This document shows, piece by piece, positions 8,889-18,300 of a DNA stretch of 64,000 nucleotides; the first letter of the stretch is position 1, and each line of letters opens with the position of its first letter. A program made the position numbers and the translations under genes. This DNA is from Pseudoalteromonas luteoviolacea NCIMB 1942 (lineage in GTDB: Bacteria; Pseudomonadota; Gammaproteobacteria; Enterobacterales; Alteromonadaceae), in contig NZ_AUXT01000150.1 of NCBI RefSeq assembly GCF_001625595.1, forward strand, positions 1 through 64,000. Reading direction: 5' to 3'. A model generated the notes under the pieces. It did not search any database, was not told the origin of the DNA, and saw only the letters and a list, made by a program, of their open reading frames with translations.

Positions 8889-9341
8889 TTATTTGGATTT
8901 ATGTTGTTGTAACCACCTATCAAGGCAGTTGGCAAATTGCTGTTTCTCACTTTGGCTTAGTGGAGGTGGCCCACCTGTTTGTATACCACTACTTCTCAGT
9001 GTATCCATAAAATCACGCATGTTTAAGCGCGCTCGTATATTCTCAGATGTGTACATTTCTCCGCGGCTGCTAAGCGCTAAACCACCTTTATCTATGACCT
9101 CAGCAGCAAGCGGAATGTCACTTGTGATGACTAAATCACCTGCATTCACGCGCTTAACAATTTCATTGTCAGCGACATCAAAGCCAGCACTGACTTGTAA
9201 TTTACAAATATAGGGGGATGCAGGAGTTTTTAAGTATTGATTAGCAACAAGGGTCACGGTCACTTGCGTTCTTACCGCGGCACGAAACAAAATCTCTCTG
9301 ATCACAACAGGGCACGCATCAGCATCAACCCAAATAGCCAT
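8889..9341 (-). CDS. YaiI/YqxD family (DUF188) protein
   Basis: A 150-residue protein of the UPF0178/DUF188 family, a PIN-like fold of unknown function. It starts [16 protein letters not shown] and contains [21 protein letters not shown] and SRGEMYT, all diagnostic of the family; the conserved aspartates (VDADACP, SDIPLA) resemble a PIN nuclease acidic centre. I chose the ATG at 9341, directly preceded by GAGGAGAGAGGA, instead of the longer frame to 9410 whose extra residues do not match the family. Monocistronic. Confidence 0.85.
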   Translation of the reverse strand: MAIWVDADACPVVIREILFRAAVRTQVTVTLVANQYLKTPASPYICKLQVSAGFDVADNEIVKRVNAGDLVITSDIPLAAEVIDKGGLALSSRGEMYTSENIRARLNMRDFMDTLRSSGIQTGGPPPLSQSEKQQFANCLDRWLQQHKSK

Positions 9342-9426
9342 TCCTCTCTCCTCTTTCTCGCTAGGGCAGTTGACTACGGGGCATAATACGCACATTTGTC
9401 GCATCTGCATATAGCAGATCAGTACA

Positions 9427-11310
9427 TCATAAAGTGAATTTCGATAACAATGTTTCTTGTTGATGTGACTGCTCAGCCAGCTCTTGACTCGCTTGATACT
9501 GCTGACTGGAGAAGTTGTCTACTTCAACACTTATATCATTTATATTTGCAGTGTTTTTATTGATCTCCTCAATGACCACACTTTGCTCTTCAATCGCAGT
9601 CGCAATCTGAATATTGCGATCCATGATGTCTTTTACCGATTCTGATATTTCATTGAGCATTTGCGTTGCCTGCTCAGTTTGCTCAACACATAGTAGAGTT
9701 TTATCCCGACTGGCTCCCATCGCGTTTTGAACTTGATTTGAAGAAACTTGAATTTGTTCAATCATGCTTTTAATCTCAGTCGTCGACTCTTGGGTTTTGG
9801 TTGCCAACGATCTGACTTCATCGGCCACTACCGCAAACCCACGACCTTGCTCCCCCGCCCTTGCGGCTTCAATAGCAGCATTTAAAGCCAATAAGTTTGT
9901 TTGCTCCGCGATGCCATTAATCACAGACAAAATATTTTCGATGCTATGGCTATATTCAGCTAGCTGTGTGCTCATTGCATGTGATTCATTGATTTCTTCA
10001 GATAAAGTCGAAATTTCGTTTTTAGTCTGTAAAAATACTTGCTGTCCGTCTCTAGTTTTATTGTTCACGGTAGTTATAGAGCTTGCCGCATTTTGGGCAC
10101 TGCCTGCAATTTCGCTAGAAGTAGTACTCATTTCATGCATCGCTGTCGCCAAGCTTTCAACAAGTCCAACTTGCTCTTGCAATCTAGAGCTTGATTGAGT
10201 CGAAAGTTCTCTAGCCGCTTCACTGCTTGAAACAACAATATCTGTGCCTTGCTTAACTTGTGTGACCAACTGATTCAAAGAAGCCAGAAATACATTGAAC
10301 TGTCTCGCGACTTTACCGCATTCATCGTCGTTTTTGATTGTAAGCCTTTGCGTTAAGTCCCCACTTCCCGAAGCGATATTTGTTATCGCTGCCTCCAGCT
10401 CTTTAAGCGGTTTCAAAAGGTGAATTGCCAGTGCTCTAATACTCAAAGAGCCTAATACAATCGCCATGATAGCAATGATAAAGGTATTCAGGGTCAAGCT
10501 ATTGAGTGCATCATACACCTTGGCTTTATCGAGCATCACGGCTAAGTACCAAGCATTTCCGTACTGATCATCCAATGGGAAGTAGTACATGATTTTATCA
10601 TCGCCGCCTACCTCCACTTCTAGGATCGTTTTAGTTTGGGATAACGAAAGGTTTGGAGAAATGTCTTTGAGTGTTTTGCCATTGAGTTCGGTCTGCTGGT
10701 GAGAAATGATTTTACCTTCTCTATCAACCAAAAAAGCAAACCCTGTATGGTCAAAATCGACTGCATTAATGCTACTCGCGATAGTATCCAAGCTTAAATC
10801 ACCCCCTATCACGCCTCTAAATGTCCCTTTGTAGTTAATTGGAGATACCACAGAGAGTAAAAGCTCTCCTGTTGCTGCATCAATATAGGGGCTGGTAAAA
10901 ACCGTTTTACCTTGCTGACGGGCAAGTGAATACCAAGGGCGCTGGCGAAAGTCTACGCCGGGCGGATTTTGCCTGTTGGGATTGTTTGACCTCAACCCTG
11001 TTTCGTCTTCAACAGTGCCAAAAGCCAATAAAAACGAGTCTTTGAAAAACGGTGTGTTTAACGCCGTTTGAAATCTCTCTGTACTAAAGTCTGCATCCAG
11101 TTGCGTTTTGACCACATGAACTTGCGAAGCTTTTTTTGATAGCCAATTATCAATGCCAATTGCTAAGAGCTTTGTTGTATCAGCTACATAAGCAGCTGTT
11201 TTCTGTTTCATGGAATCGTTGATAAACCAATAGGTAGTGCCGCTGATCACTAGGATAATGAGAAATACCACCAGCGCAGAAGCGACTGAAAACTTGGTTC
11301 TAATCTTCAT
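9427..11310 (-). CDS. methyl-accepting chemotaxis protein with dCache sensor
   Basis: A 627-residue chemoreceptor. A membrane helix (about 9-30) leads into a periplasmic dCache_1 domain (about 35-270), a second helix (about 275-295), a HAMP domain (GSGDLTQRL near 325) and a long cytoplasmic signalling coiled coil whose tip reads [19 protein letters not shown], the conserved CheA/CheW contact. The sensor has R124-P-W126-Y127 and D171, partly matching the amino-acid-binding dCache motif, but a Tyr expected five residues before the Arg is missing, so the ligand is open. There is no C-terminal CheR/CheB pentapeptide. It is divergent from the porin gene. Confidence 0.93.
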   Translation of the reverse strand: MKIRTKFSVASALVVFLIILVISGTTYWFINDSMKQKTAAYVADTTKLLAIGIDNWLSKKASQVHVVKTQLDADFSTERFQTALNTPFFKDSFLLAFGTVEDETGLRSNNPNRQNPPGVDFRQRPWYSLARQQGKTVFTSPYIDAATGELLLSVVSPINYKGTFRGVIGGDLSLDTIASSINAVDFDHTGFAFLVDREGKIISHQQTELNGKTLKDISPNLSLSQTKTILEVEVGGDDKIMYYFPLDDQYGNAWYLAVMLDKAKVYDALNSLTLNTFIIAIMAIVLGSLSIRALAIHLLKPLKELEAAITNIASGSGDLTQRLTIKNDDECGKVARQFNVFLASLNQLVTQVKQGTDIVVSSSEAARELSTQSSSRLQEQVGLVESLATAMHEMSTTSSEIAGSAQNAASSITTVNNKTRDGQQVFLQTKNEISTLSEEINESHAMSTQLAEYSHSIENILSVINGIAEQTNLLALNAAIEAARAGEQGRGFAVVADEVRSLATKTQESTTEIKSMIEQIQVSSNQVQNAMGASRDKTLLCVEQTEQATQMLNEISESVKDIMDRNIQIATAIEEQSVVIEEINKNTANINDISVEVDNFSSQQYQASQELAEQSHQQETLLSKFTL

Positions 11311-11335
11311 AGTTATTCGCCAGAAAAAAATCAGT

Positions 11336-11361
11336 CAACACCGCAAAGTGTTGTCTATAAT
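11336..11361 (+). promoter_or_regulatory. porin promoter with overlapping palindrome
   Basis: A TATAAT box (11356-11361) lies 33 bp before the porin ATG. Just upstream, in the spacer and -35 position, is a perfect inverted repeat CAACAC-N6-GTGTTG (11336-11353). No good TTGACA is visible, so the promoter may need an activator, or the palindrome may be a repressor site. Confidence 0.45.
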
Positions 11362-11393
11362 TCGCTTTATCGCAACTAATTGGTTTAAAGACT

Positions 11394-12536
11394 ATGAAAA
11401 CAGCGACTCGCTCTCTCCTTGCCGTTTTACTCTCATCTTCTTTGGCATCCCCCTGTATAGCTGCCTCAGAAAATAATCCCGTCACCATGGAAGATATCAA
11501 AGCGCTAGAGGCGCAACTTGCAGATCTTAAGCGGCGATTTTTACAGCAATCTCCACCAAAAGATAAACCAAAAGCCCGAAAGAAAGACAAGAAAATGGAG
11601 GGTTCAGAGGCGCACACTCACACAGTTGATGTATACGCAACGATGCGCCCTACTTTTGGTCGGATCGAGGACAGAGGCGAGGATCAATATGACGTTAGGG
11701 ATGCGCTGTCTCATGCTGGTGTGAAGGCGACTCATAGGTTCAATGAAGATTGGGCCGCTGAGTTACATGGCGAATGGAGTATAGACGTACAGAATACCGG
11801 TGAATTTGGTCGCTCTAGGCGAGCTTATACGGCATTAGTGACACCAATCGGTCGCTTTGGCATAGGTAAACAACGCCCTGCGCAATACTTATTTATTGCC
11901 GAATACGTCGACATTTTTAATCATGCAAATAGCCCTTACGCTTATGACCCTGAGAGTATCTTTTTTGTGGATAATTTAATTAGCTATCGTGTTGACAGCG
12001 GCCCACTCACGTTTGTCGCCGTTGGCCAATTTGACGGTGCCAATAATGATAACAATAACGACTTGTTTAACATGGGCCTGAGCTACGACAAAGACGGTTT
12101 ACACGCTGCGGTCACATACCAAATGAACGAAGTGTACGACCAACAGACCCACTTAGGTGAAAACTCTATTTGGGCAGCCGCTTTTGCCTATGACTTTACC
12201 GACAAGTTATATGCAGCAGTTGCATACCAAGATAAAACCTATGAGCGACACAATATTGTTGATAGAGACGGCTCCACTTTTGACTTATCGTTTGCGTATA
12301 AGCTCGGGAAGCACTACAAACTAAAAACGGGTTACTTTGACTTTGATGACGGATTTGACGATAGCGATCCCAACAATCAAAGCTTTGATGGTTTTAATAT
12401 CACTTTTGAGTGGCTGCCTGCACCTCCACTGCGTGTACACCTTGAGTACTTAACTAAATCCTACGCCAATGATCAGGATTTCGATTCTCTGTCAGTTGGC
12501 TTTAGGTATGATTTTAGAACATCCATAAAATATTAG
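11394..12536 (+). CDS. outer-membrane porin with N-terminal coiled coil
   Basis: A 380-residue protein. A signal peptide (about 1-23, cut after CIAA) is followed by a short coiled coil (MEDIKALEAQLADLKRRF) and a Lys-rich linker, then a beta-barrel from about residue 75 with alternating strands and acidic Asp/Asn loops. It ends in a C-terminal strand rich in aromatic and charged residues (VGFRYDF..), though not on a terminal Phe. It most resembles gram-negative porins of the OmpC-like (Porin_4) type; the N-terminal coiled coil is seen in phosphate and some marine porins and may trimerise the barrel. Substrate unknown. Confidence 0.75.
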   Translation: MKTATRSLLAVLLSSSLASPCIAASENNPVTMEDIKALEAQLADLKRRFLQQSPPKDKPKARKKDKKMEGSEAHTHTVDVYATMRPTFGRIEDRGEDQYDVRDALSHAGVKATHRFNEDWAAELHGEWSIDVQNTGEFGRSRRAYTALVTPIGRFGIGKQRPAQYLFIAEYVDIFNHANSPYAYDPESIFFVDNLISYRVDSGPLTFVAVGQFDGANNDNNNDLFNMGLSYDKDGLHAAVTYQMNEVYDQQTHLGENSIWAAAFAYDFTDKLYAAVAYQDKTYERHNIVDRDGSTFDLSFAYKLGKHYKLKTGYFDFDDGFDDSDPNNQSFDGFNITFEWLPAPPLRVHLEYLTKSYANDQDFDSLSVGFRYDFRTSIKY

Positions 12537-12714
12537 ATGTGTTTGGTGCCTGGACGACGAAGCTGGTAACTGCAAGCTTCGCCCAAGCACTCTATTTAAA
12601 TATCAGTCTGCAAACTCATGCCATCAAAACTTTTCTTTTTCATCACACCACTTGAGATATAAGCTCTGCCCCAAATAGATTACTCATGTAAGTACTCTGA
12701 GTTGTCAAAATAAA

Positions 12715-13344
12715 ATGCAATATATTCAACCTCAAACATCAGAGCAAATCATTACAACCGATGATTTTGAATCAGTAAACTACATCGCGGATGTCGATGT
12801 CGCCTACGATGAAGCAAAAAACAAAGTTGTTGGTGCTGTTGTGGTGCTAGACGCTACCACATTTGAAGTGGTGGAATCACAAATAGCTATAGAGCCGATT
12901 AGCTTCCCGTATGTTCTCAGGCTATTTTCTTTTCGTGAAGTACCGCCACTACTCGGCGCGATAGAAAAGCTCACTACCGTACCAGATCTCATCGTGTGTA
13001 ATGGTCAAGGGGTCGCTCACCCAAAAAGATGTGGCATGGCTTCTCATTTGGGCGTACTTCTAGATATACCGACCATAGGCTGTGGAAAATCAAAACTGCT
13101 TGGCGAATATACGCCTCCGCCAGAGTCCAAAGGAGCCAACAGTGACTTAATTGATAATCAGCAGTGCATAGGAAAAGTATTGAGAACTCAGAATGGAATT
13201 AAGCCCGTGTTTGTGTCTATTGGCCATAAAATCAATCTTACAACAGCCGTTGAATGGATTACTAATTTAACACCCAAATATCGTTTACCAGAAACTACCA
13301 GACAAGCAGATCAAATCGTCAACCGATGTTTGAAGGCGCTTTAA
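12715..13344 (+). CDS. nfi: endonuclease V homologue with a substituted catalytic residue
   Basis: At 209 residues it is close to family length and shows the endonuclease V landmarks: VDVAYD (D28), SFREVPP (E75), GQGVAHPKRCGMASHLGV, PTIGCGKSKL, VFVSIGHK, and RLPETTRQAD. The enzyme cuts one base 3' of deaminated adenine (inosine). The third metal ligand, Asp in the FDGQG motif (D110 of the Thermotoga enzyme), is Asn here (N96, codon AAT), and the strand-separating PYIP wedge reads PYVL. The protein may therefore be impaired or have changed activity. It stands alone between the porin and AraC genes. Confidence 0.85.
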   Translation: MQYIQPQTSEQIITTDDFESVNYIADVDVAYDEAKNKVVGAVVVLDATTFEVVESQIAIEPISFPYVLRLFSFREVPPLLGAIEKLTTVPDLIVCNGQGVAHPKRCGMASHLGVLLDIPTIGCGKSKLLGEYTPPPESKGANSDLIDNQQCIGKVLRTQNGIKPVFVSIGHKINLTTAVEWITNLTPKYRLPETTRQADQIVNRCLKAL

Positions 13345-13377
13345 CTACGCTTGTCTATGACAAAAGAGGCGTCCTAG

Positions 13378-14172
13378 CTAATTATTTTCAGTCTCGCAGC
13401 TTCGACGCCAAGCCGCTGGCGTCTGGCCTAGATGTTTTTTAAATTGGCGAATGAAGTGGGTGGTATCACTCCACCCCAACTGCTCAGCTAATTGACTTAT
13501 TGGCAGGGAAGTATGAAGTAATTGCAAGCATGCTTGAGATAAACGTTTCTGCGTAATCCACTGCCCCACTGTAAACTCCGTTTCTTTTTTAAATAGGGCT
13601 GCTAAATAAGGCGCACTGACATGCACAGCTTCACTCACTTCTTTAAGCCCAATAGGCTGTAAATAGTTGGCCTGGATATAGGTCATAGCTTTGATGACTT
13701 TGTCGTTATAGTGCGTGTGATGAAGGTCGCTTTGACCGGCTCTGTTCAACTCATTGAGCAACAGCACAACAAAGCTGCGCTGCACTTCCAAGCTAAAGCC
13801 TTGCTTATTTGCTGCCATTAACTCGTAAAACAAGACCCTAATAAATTCGCGCCTACTTGGCTCAGTATTGAAAGCTGGCAACGCCCCCTGTTTAACACTT
13901 TCAAAGGAGGCCATTAATTCGCTGTTTGTCAGATCCAAGCAATCAGGGCAGAAGCTTAACCACAATACATGTAAATCCAGCCCTTTAATTAATGAGTGCG
14001 GAACACCAGGCGGCACAACACTAAACATGCCTTTTGACACCTTGAAAGCTCGTCGATGCGCTATATCCAACGAACCTGAAGCTAAAAAAGTCAGTACACA
14101 TTCACTGTGGGTACCATGCTTTTTCTCCTTAAGAGCACTTATATACTCCTCTCCAACAGCTAAAGTATGCAT
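13378..14172 (-). CDS. AraC-family transcriptional regulator with cupin sensor
   Basis: A 264-residue regulator. The N-terminal half (about 1-110) is an AraC-type cupin (SLDIAHRRAFKVSKGMFSVVPPGVPHSL) and the C-terminal 100 residues hold two helix-turn-helix motifs, ending GWSDTTHFIRQFKKHLGQTPAAWRR, the AraC signature. A CPDCLDL stretch near residue 80 carries a pair of cysteines. It is divergent from the small membrane protein gene at 14289; paired direct repeats between them suggest it controls that gene and perhaps itself. Confidence 0.9.
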   Translation of the reverse strand: MHTLAVGEEYISALKEKKHGTHSECVLTFLASGSLDIAHRRAFKVSKGMFSVVPPGVPHSLIKGLDLHVLWLSFCPDCLDLTNSELMASFESVKQGALPAFNTEPSRREFIRVLFYELMAANKQGFSLEVQRSFVVLLLNELNRAGQSDLHHTHYNDKVIKAMTYIQANYLQPIGLKEVSEAVHVSAPYLAALFKKETEFTVGQWITQKRLSQACLQLLHTSLPISQLAEQLGWSDTTHFIRQFKKHLGQTPAAWRRSCETENN

Positions 14173-14194
14173 TGATTTCTCACAATCTTAAAAT

Positions 14195-14276
14195 AAGCCG
14201 ATTTTAAATAAAAAACGTCAATTATTAGCTTGTAAATACTAGTATAGAATAAATCCATATTAAAAAAAGCTGATTT
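14195..14276. promoter_or_regulatory. direct repeats in AraC-type divergent regulatory region
   Basis: Two copies of AAGC(C/T)GATTT, at 14195-14204 and 14267-14276, lie 72 bp apart in the same orientation, flanking a plausible -10 (TATAGAAT near 14243). AraC regulators often bind direct repeats. The right copy abuts the ribosome site of the membrane protein gene, the left copy is next to the regulator start. Confidence 0.35.
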
Positions 14277-14288
14277 GAGGATAAAGCG

Positions 14289-14705
14289 ATGGTAGATACA
14301 ACGCTGAATGTTAACTTTTCCATTGTACTAATGGGGCTATCACTACACATCTTAATTTGGGAAAAGTTGCCAGACTGGGGGACTTGGTTTAATACATTGA
14401 TTGCAAACCTGCCTAAGCCCTTGGCTTACTTGTACGATGCTTGGCATTGTCCTTACTGCTTTGGATTTTGGGTTGCACTTATGCTTCACTTACTCACTGG
14501 GCAATATACACTCCTCTCATCCGAGGTGATGCCAGCCTATTTGGGCGCTGCAGCCTTGCCAATAGCGTGGTTTTTAGATGCTCTAGTTGGTGCTTTACTC
14601 ATTTTGTTTGGGAGCTTGTTACTTAAAGCTATTTCAGGACCTGCCCTAACAGGGCATCAAAAGGTGATGGCATTTAAACAAGCTCAGATGGAAAAAAGTA
14701 ACTAA
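14289..14705 (+). CDS. small inner-membrane protein with CPYCFGFW motif
   Basis: A 138-residue protein with about three to four membrane helices (residues 8-22, 55-70, 82-98, 100-120). The most telling segment is WHCPYCFGFWVALMLH, reminiscent of the CPFCLGFW motif of DUF1360 proteins, where the paired cysteines may be redox-active or bind metal. Function unknown. The ATG follows GAGGAT by a normal distance. It is divergent from the AraC regulator, which is probably its controller. Confidence 0.65.
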   Translation: MVDTTLNVNFSIVLMGLSLHILIWEKLPDWGTWFNTLIANLPKPLAYLYDAWHCPYCFGFWVALMLHLLTGQYTLLSSEVMPAYLGAAALPIAWFLDALVGALLILFGSLLLKAISGPALTGHQKVMAFKQAQMEKSN

Positions 14706-14768
14706 GGTTAATAACAGTTCACCTAATTTAGGGCGGCCTATATTTGTCGCCCAAAAGAGTAATAAACA

Positions 14769-15287
14769 ATGAAACCACTCCTTCAAACAGCGCGCTTAGA
14801 CTTGTACAACTGTAAGTCACTTATCACCAGTCGAAATAGCGCCGCCATCATTACTGGGATATTGACCCCCGATACCGCAGCCTTTTTGCCCGAGGATTGG
14901 CAAACACGTCCTGACGCAAATCACGCTTTTGATTGGCTCAATAACAAACTTATTGAGAGCGAGATATATTTGGCTCTGCCAAAAGGGACAATAAACCAAG
15001 CCTCACTCAAATTGCAAAATGTGCCGCTCGGATTATTTATTTTTCACATAGAACAATCAATTGCCCATATTGGCTATTTGATCAATGAGCAATACTGGCA
15101 TCAAGGGTATGGCACGGAGCTGCTCTTTGGGTGCTTGGCATATCTTCGCACCCAATCATTAGCAAAGACCGTTTATGCTGGAGTTGATCCGAATAATTTA
15201 GGGTCAGTTCGAACGTTAGAAAAGTGCAACTTTCAAATAGTTAGTAATGATGCTCAAAAAAATACTTTTTATACACTACACCTTTAA
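14769..15287 (+). CDS. GNAT-family acetyltransferase, RimJ/RimL type
   Basis: A 172-residue acetyltransferase. It opens LLQTARLDLYNCK, the start typical of RimJ/RimL-type GNATs, has a central IAHIGYLINEQYWHQGYGTELLFGCLAYL acetyl-CoA segment (residues 98-125) with the QGYGTE loop, and ends VRTLEKCNFQIV as the family does. It probably acetylates an N-terminal or small-molecule amine. The helicase gene begins 27 bp downstream, so the two may be cotranscribed. Confidence 0.85.
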   Translation: MKPLLQTARLDLYNCKSLITSRNSAAIITGILTPDTAAFLPEDWQTRPDANHAFDWLNNKLIESEIYLALPKGTINQASLKLQNVPLGLFIFHIEQSIAHIGYLINEQYWHQGYGTELLFGCLAYLRTQSLAKTVYAGVDPNNLGSVRTLEKCNFQIVSNDAQKNTFYTLHL

Positions 15288-15314
15288 AACGCATACGATA
15301 CTTGTGACGAGCCA

Positions 15315-18300
15315 GTGCATTTGGTAATTTGCCAGCGTCAAATTGCAGACCTAGGAACAATCTTGCACTCTATTAATCGCCCCCTTACGCTCACAACGCA
15401 TACCCACAGTAACATAGAAACTCTCTATGCTGACTATTTGACCCTAGACCCCGATTACCAGGCCTTAGTTCAAGTACTGGCGGTAATATTCAAGTCCACC
15501 TCTACGATTAAAATTAAACAAATATTAAAAAAGCTCACTGAGCAAGGGGTAATAGAACCCGGTCGACCAATGTCAGCTTTGAGTTCTGAGCTCGCGATCG
15601 CAGTAGAACAAAGCCACTTGGCGCATTGTGATCAACTGAATATACAAATCAACCCGTTGGTCGCAAACCTTGTAACACAGCACGCGCAAAAGCTTGGGCG
15701 TTTACTGCCCATATTAAAATGTGCAGAAGAGTATATTCCAGTTCTTAACGCCTACGAATGGGAAAGAGATCCCGAAGACGAAAACCGTCTTACACGGGAC
15801 TTTTTGTGGTTAGGGCAGTTTCCCAAAGCAAAAGCAAGAATGGGGTTTAATAAAAACCCGCAGATACTCGATTTGCAAAATAACTACGCTTTGGTGCAAT
15901 TTGCTTTTTTCCCATTTCAGTTAGAAACCTTTGCAGAGCTGCCTGATGACATGCAATATCAGGCCTTTGCAACATTAACTGCGACACAAGTGCAATTAGG
16001 CGCAGATCTCAGCGTAGTTACCGACCTACTACAACTTGCTTGCAAGGAAAAACCCAAAAACCAAAACCTTAGACTCTTGCTAGCTGAACACCTGTTATTA
16101 CAAGGTCAGCTTGAGCTCGTCACAAACGGTGTAAAGCCAAGCGATATTTCAAGTTATGCATTGCAACTCAAAGCTGCTGCTTTGCTGTTTAATGCACAAT
16201 TGACCGCTGCAAATACTCAGTTCAATGCGGCGCTTCAAGCACAACAAAAGTACTCAAAAAAGAAACACCCATATTTAAATGGGTTATTTGGATGGTTACA
16301 CATGGTTACTCTGCTCGCTACCGCAAATGGTCAAAATGACCATTGTGACCAAGCAATGCAGCTCGCCAGCAATCAACTATCTGATAAAAAGGGTACTAAA
16401 ACCAATTATCATATCGGCCACATTTTTGAATGCCTTGCCGAATCATTGTCCAACAGTGCACCATTTATTCCCCAACTGAAAGAGCACGAAAGAGACTTAC
16501 AAAATAGGCCTTTTGACTACTACAGCAGCCAGCTACTCACAGTACTTTCATTACATTGGTGTAAGCACACACTTACAGATGAGCACTTATCTATCTTAGA
16601 GCGGTGTACTACCTTCTATCGAACATCAAAACTGCACTTGTTAGAAAAAATCGCCTTGCAACTGCTCGCAAACGTTCAGTCATTTCAACTTGAGCAAAGC
16701 TTGCAGGTAGACTTTTCTAGACTGATCCAGCAACAATCTGAGTGGGATTTGGCATTAGACAAGTTGCTCGCCTTGGCACCGACAAACCAAGTTGATAGCA
16801 AAGAGCACGAACAATCCAACTCTCATCAACTCATCTGGGTTTTAGAAGAACACCAAGGACTCGCCTTATTTGGTGCGAAAGTACAAAAACGTATGTCTTC
16901 AGGGTGGAGTAAAGGAAAAGCAATTACCCTTGAGGAACTCCATACAAGCCACGCGAAATTGGGCTACCTGTCCAATACCGACTTGGCAATAATAGACGTG
17001 ATAGAGCTTCAAAGACATTGGGAAGGTACAGATTACAAATTAGAGGGTGTACAAGCACTAAAAGCAGCAATGCAGGCCCCCAATGTGTATCACGCTAATG
17101 ATATGTTGGAACCACTTGAAATTATTGAGCTTCCAGCGCAATTGGCGATATCTGAACGCGGCGAGCAGTTATATTTGACACTTCTAGACTTACCTGATGA
17201 TTTTAGGAGCCGCCAGTCTGTATATGCCTTTAAATTTGAACCAGGATGTAAGTGTGTATTTACTCATTTTGACAAATCACAGCTAAAGGTCGCCAATATC
17301 ATCGGAGAAAATGGGATACTCATTCCTGTAAGTGCAAAGGCAAAGTTAATGACCAGCATTCAAGCTATTGCACCATTGATGAACATCCAGTCAGAGGTGA
17401 GCGATATTGAGATTGGCTTAGAAAATGTAGACGCACAAGCACAACTTGTTATCAATGTTAGCCCCTACCAGCAGGGCTTGTCTTTTCACTGCATAAGCAT
17501 GCCATTTGGAGATAAAGGTCCTGCTTTTCATCCCGCAGTTGGTAATGCCAGCATCAGCGCGGAAATTGGTGGTAAACGTATTGCCACTAAACGAGATTTA
17601 GCGGCAGAGCAAGAGCTACTAGACAAACTGGATGAACAGTGCCCAGCCTTTTTGGCAATGGCAGATAATCAATTGAGTATCGCAGATTTACAAGACGCGC
17701 TGAATGCTTTGGAACAGCTGGAGCAGGCTATCAAAACAGAGCCGCCATTGGCGTTTAAGCTACGTTGGCCTAAGGGTCAGAAAATACAATTGACTCAACC
17801 TCTCCAAGCACACAACTTACAGCTTGCTATCGCTAAGAAAAACCAATGGTTCGATATTAATGGCGAGTTGAAGATAAACGATCAACAAGTTATCGAGTTG
17901 AAAGAGCTGCTTGAGCTTGTCGAGCAAAGTCATGGGCGCTTTATTGAGCTGGACTCACAGCAGGTTGTTGCACTGTCCCAATCGCTACATGATAAGCTCA
18001 TCAAATTAAACCAAGGCACTGAGCAAGGCACTGAGCAAGGCAAGTTTCATCCTTTGGCGAGCCCACTTGTAAAAGAGGCCGTAACCGGTATGAGAATGAA
18101 AACATTACATGCTTGGGAACAGCAATCGCAATTAATGCAAGAAGCAAATGCATTGCAAATCAACTTACCGCAAGACTTGCAAGCCACATTACGAGATTAC
18201 CAACAAGCTGGCTATGACTGGGCTACCCGCTTGGCACATTGGGGGGCAGGGGCCTGCCTTGCTGATGATATGGGGCTGGGTAAAACCTTGCAATCTTTGG

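Noticed and set aside
12550-12590. Hairpin CGAAGCT...AGCTTCG after the porin gene
   Set aside because: No T tract follows and the loop is long; too weak to call a terminator.
14731-14752. GGGCG...CGCCC stem between the membrane protein and GNAT genes
   Set aside because: Only 5 bp with a 12-nt loop and A-rich tail; not enough to call.
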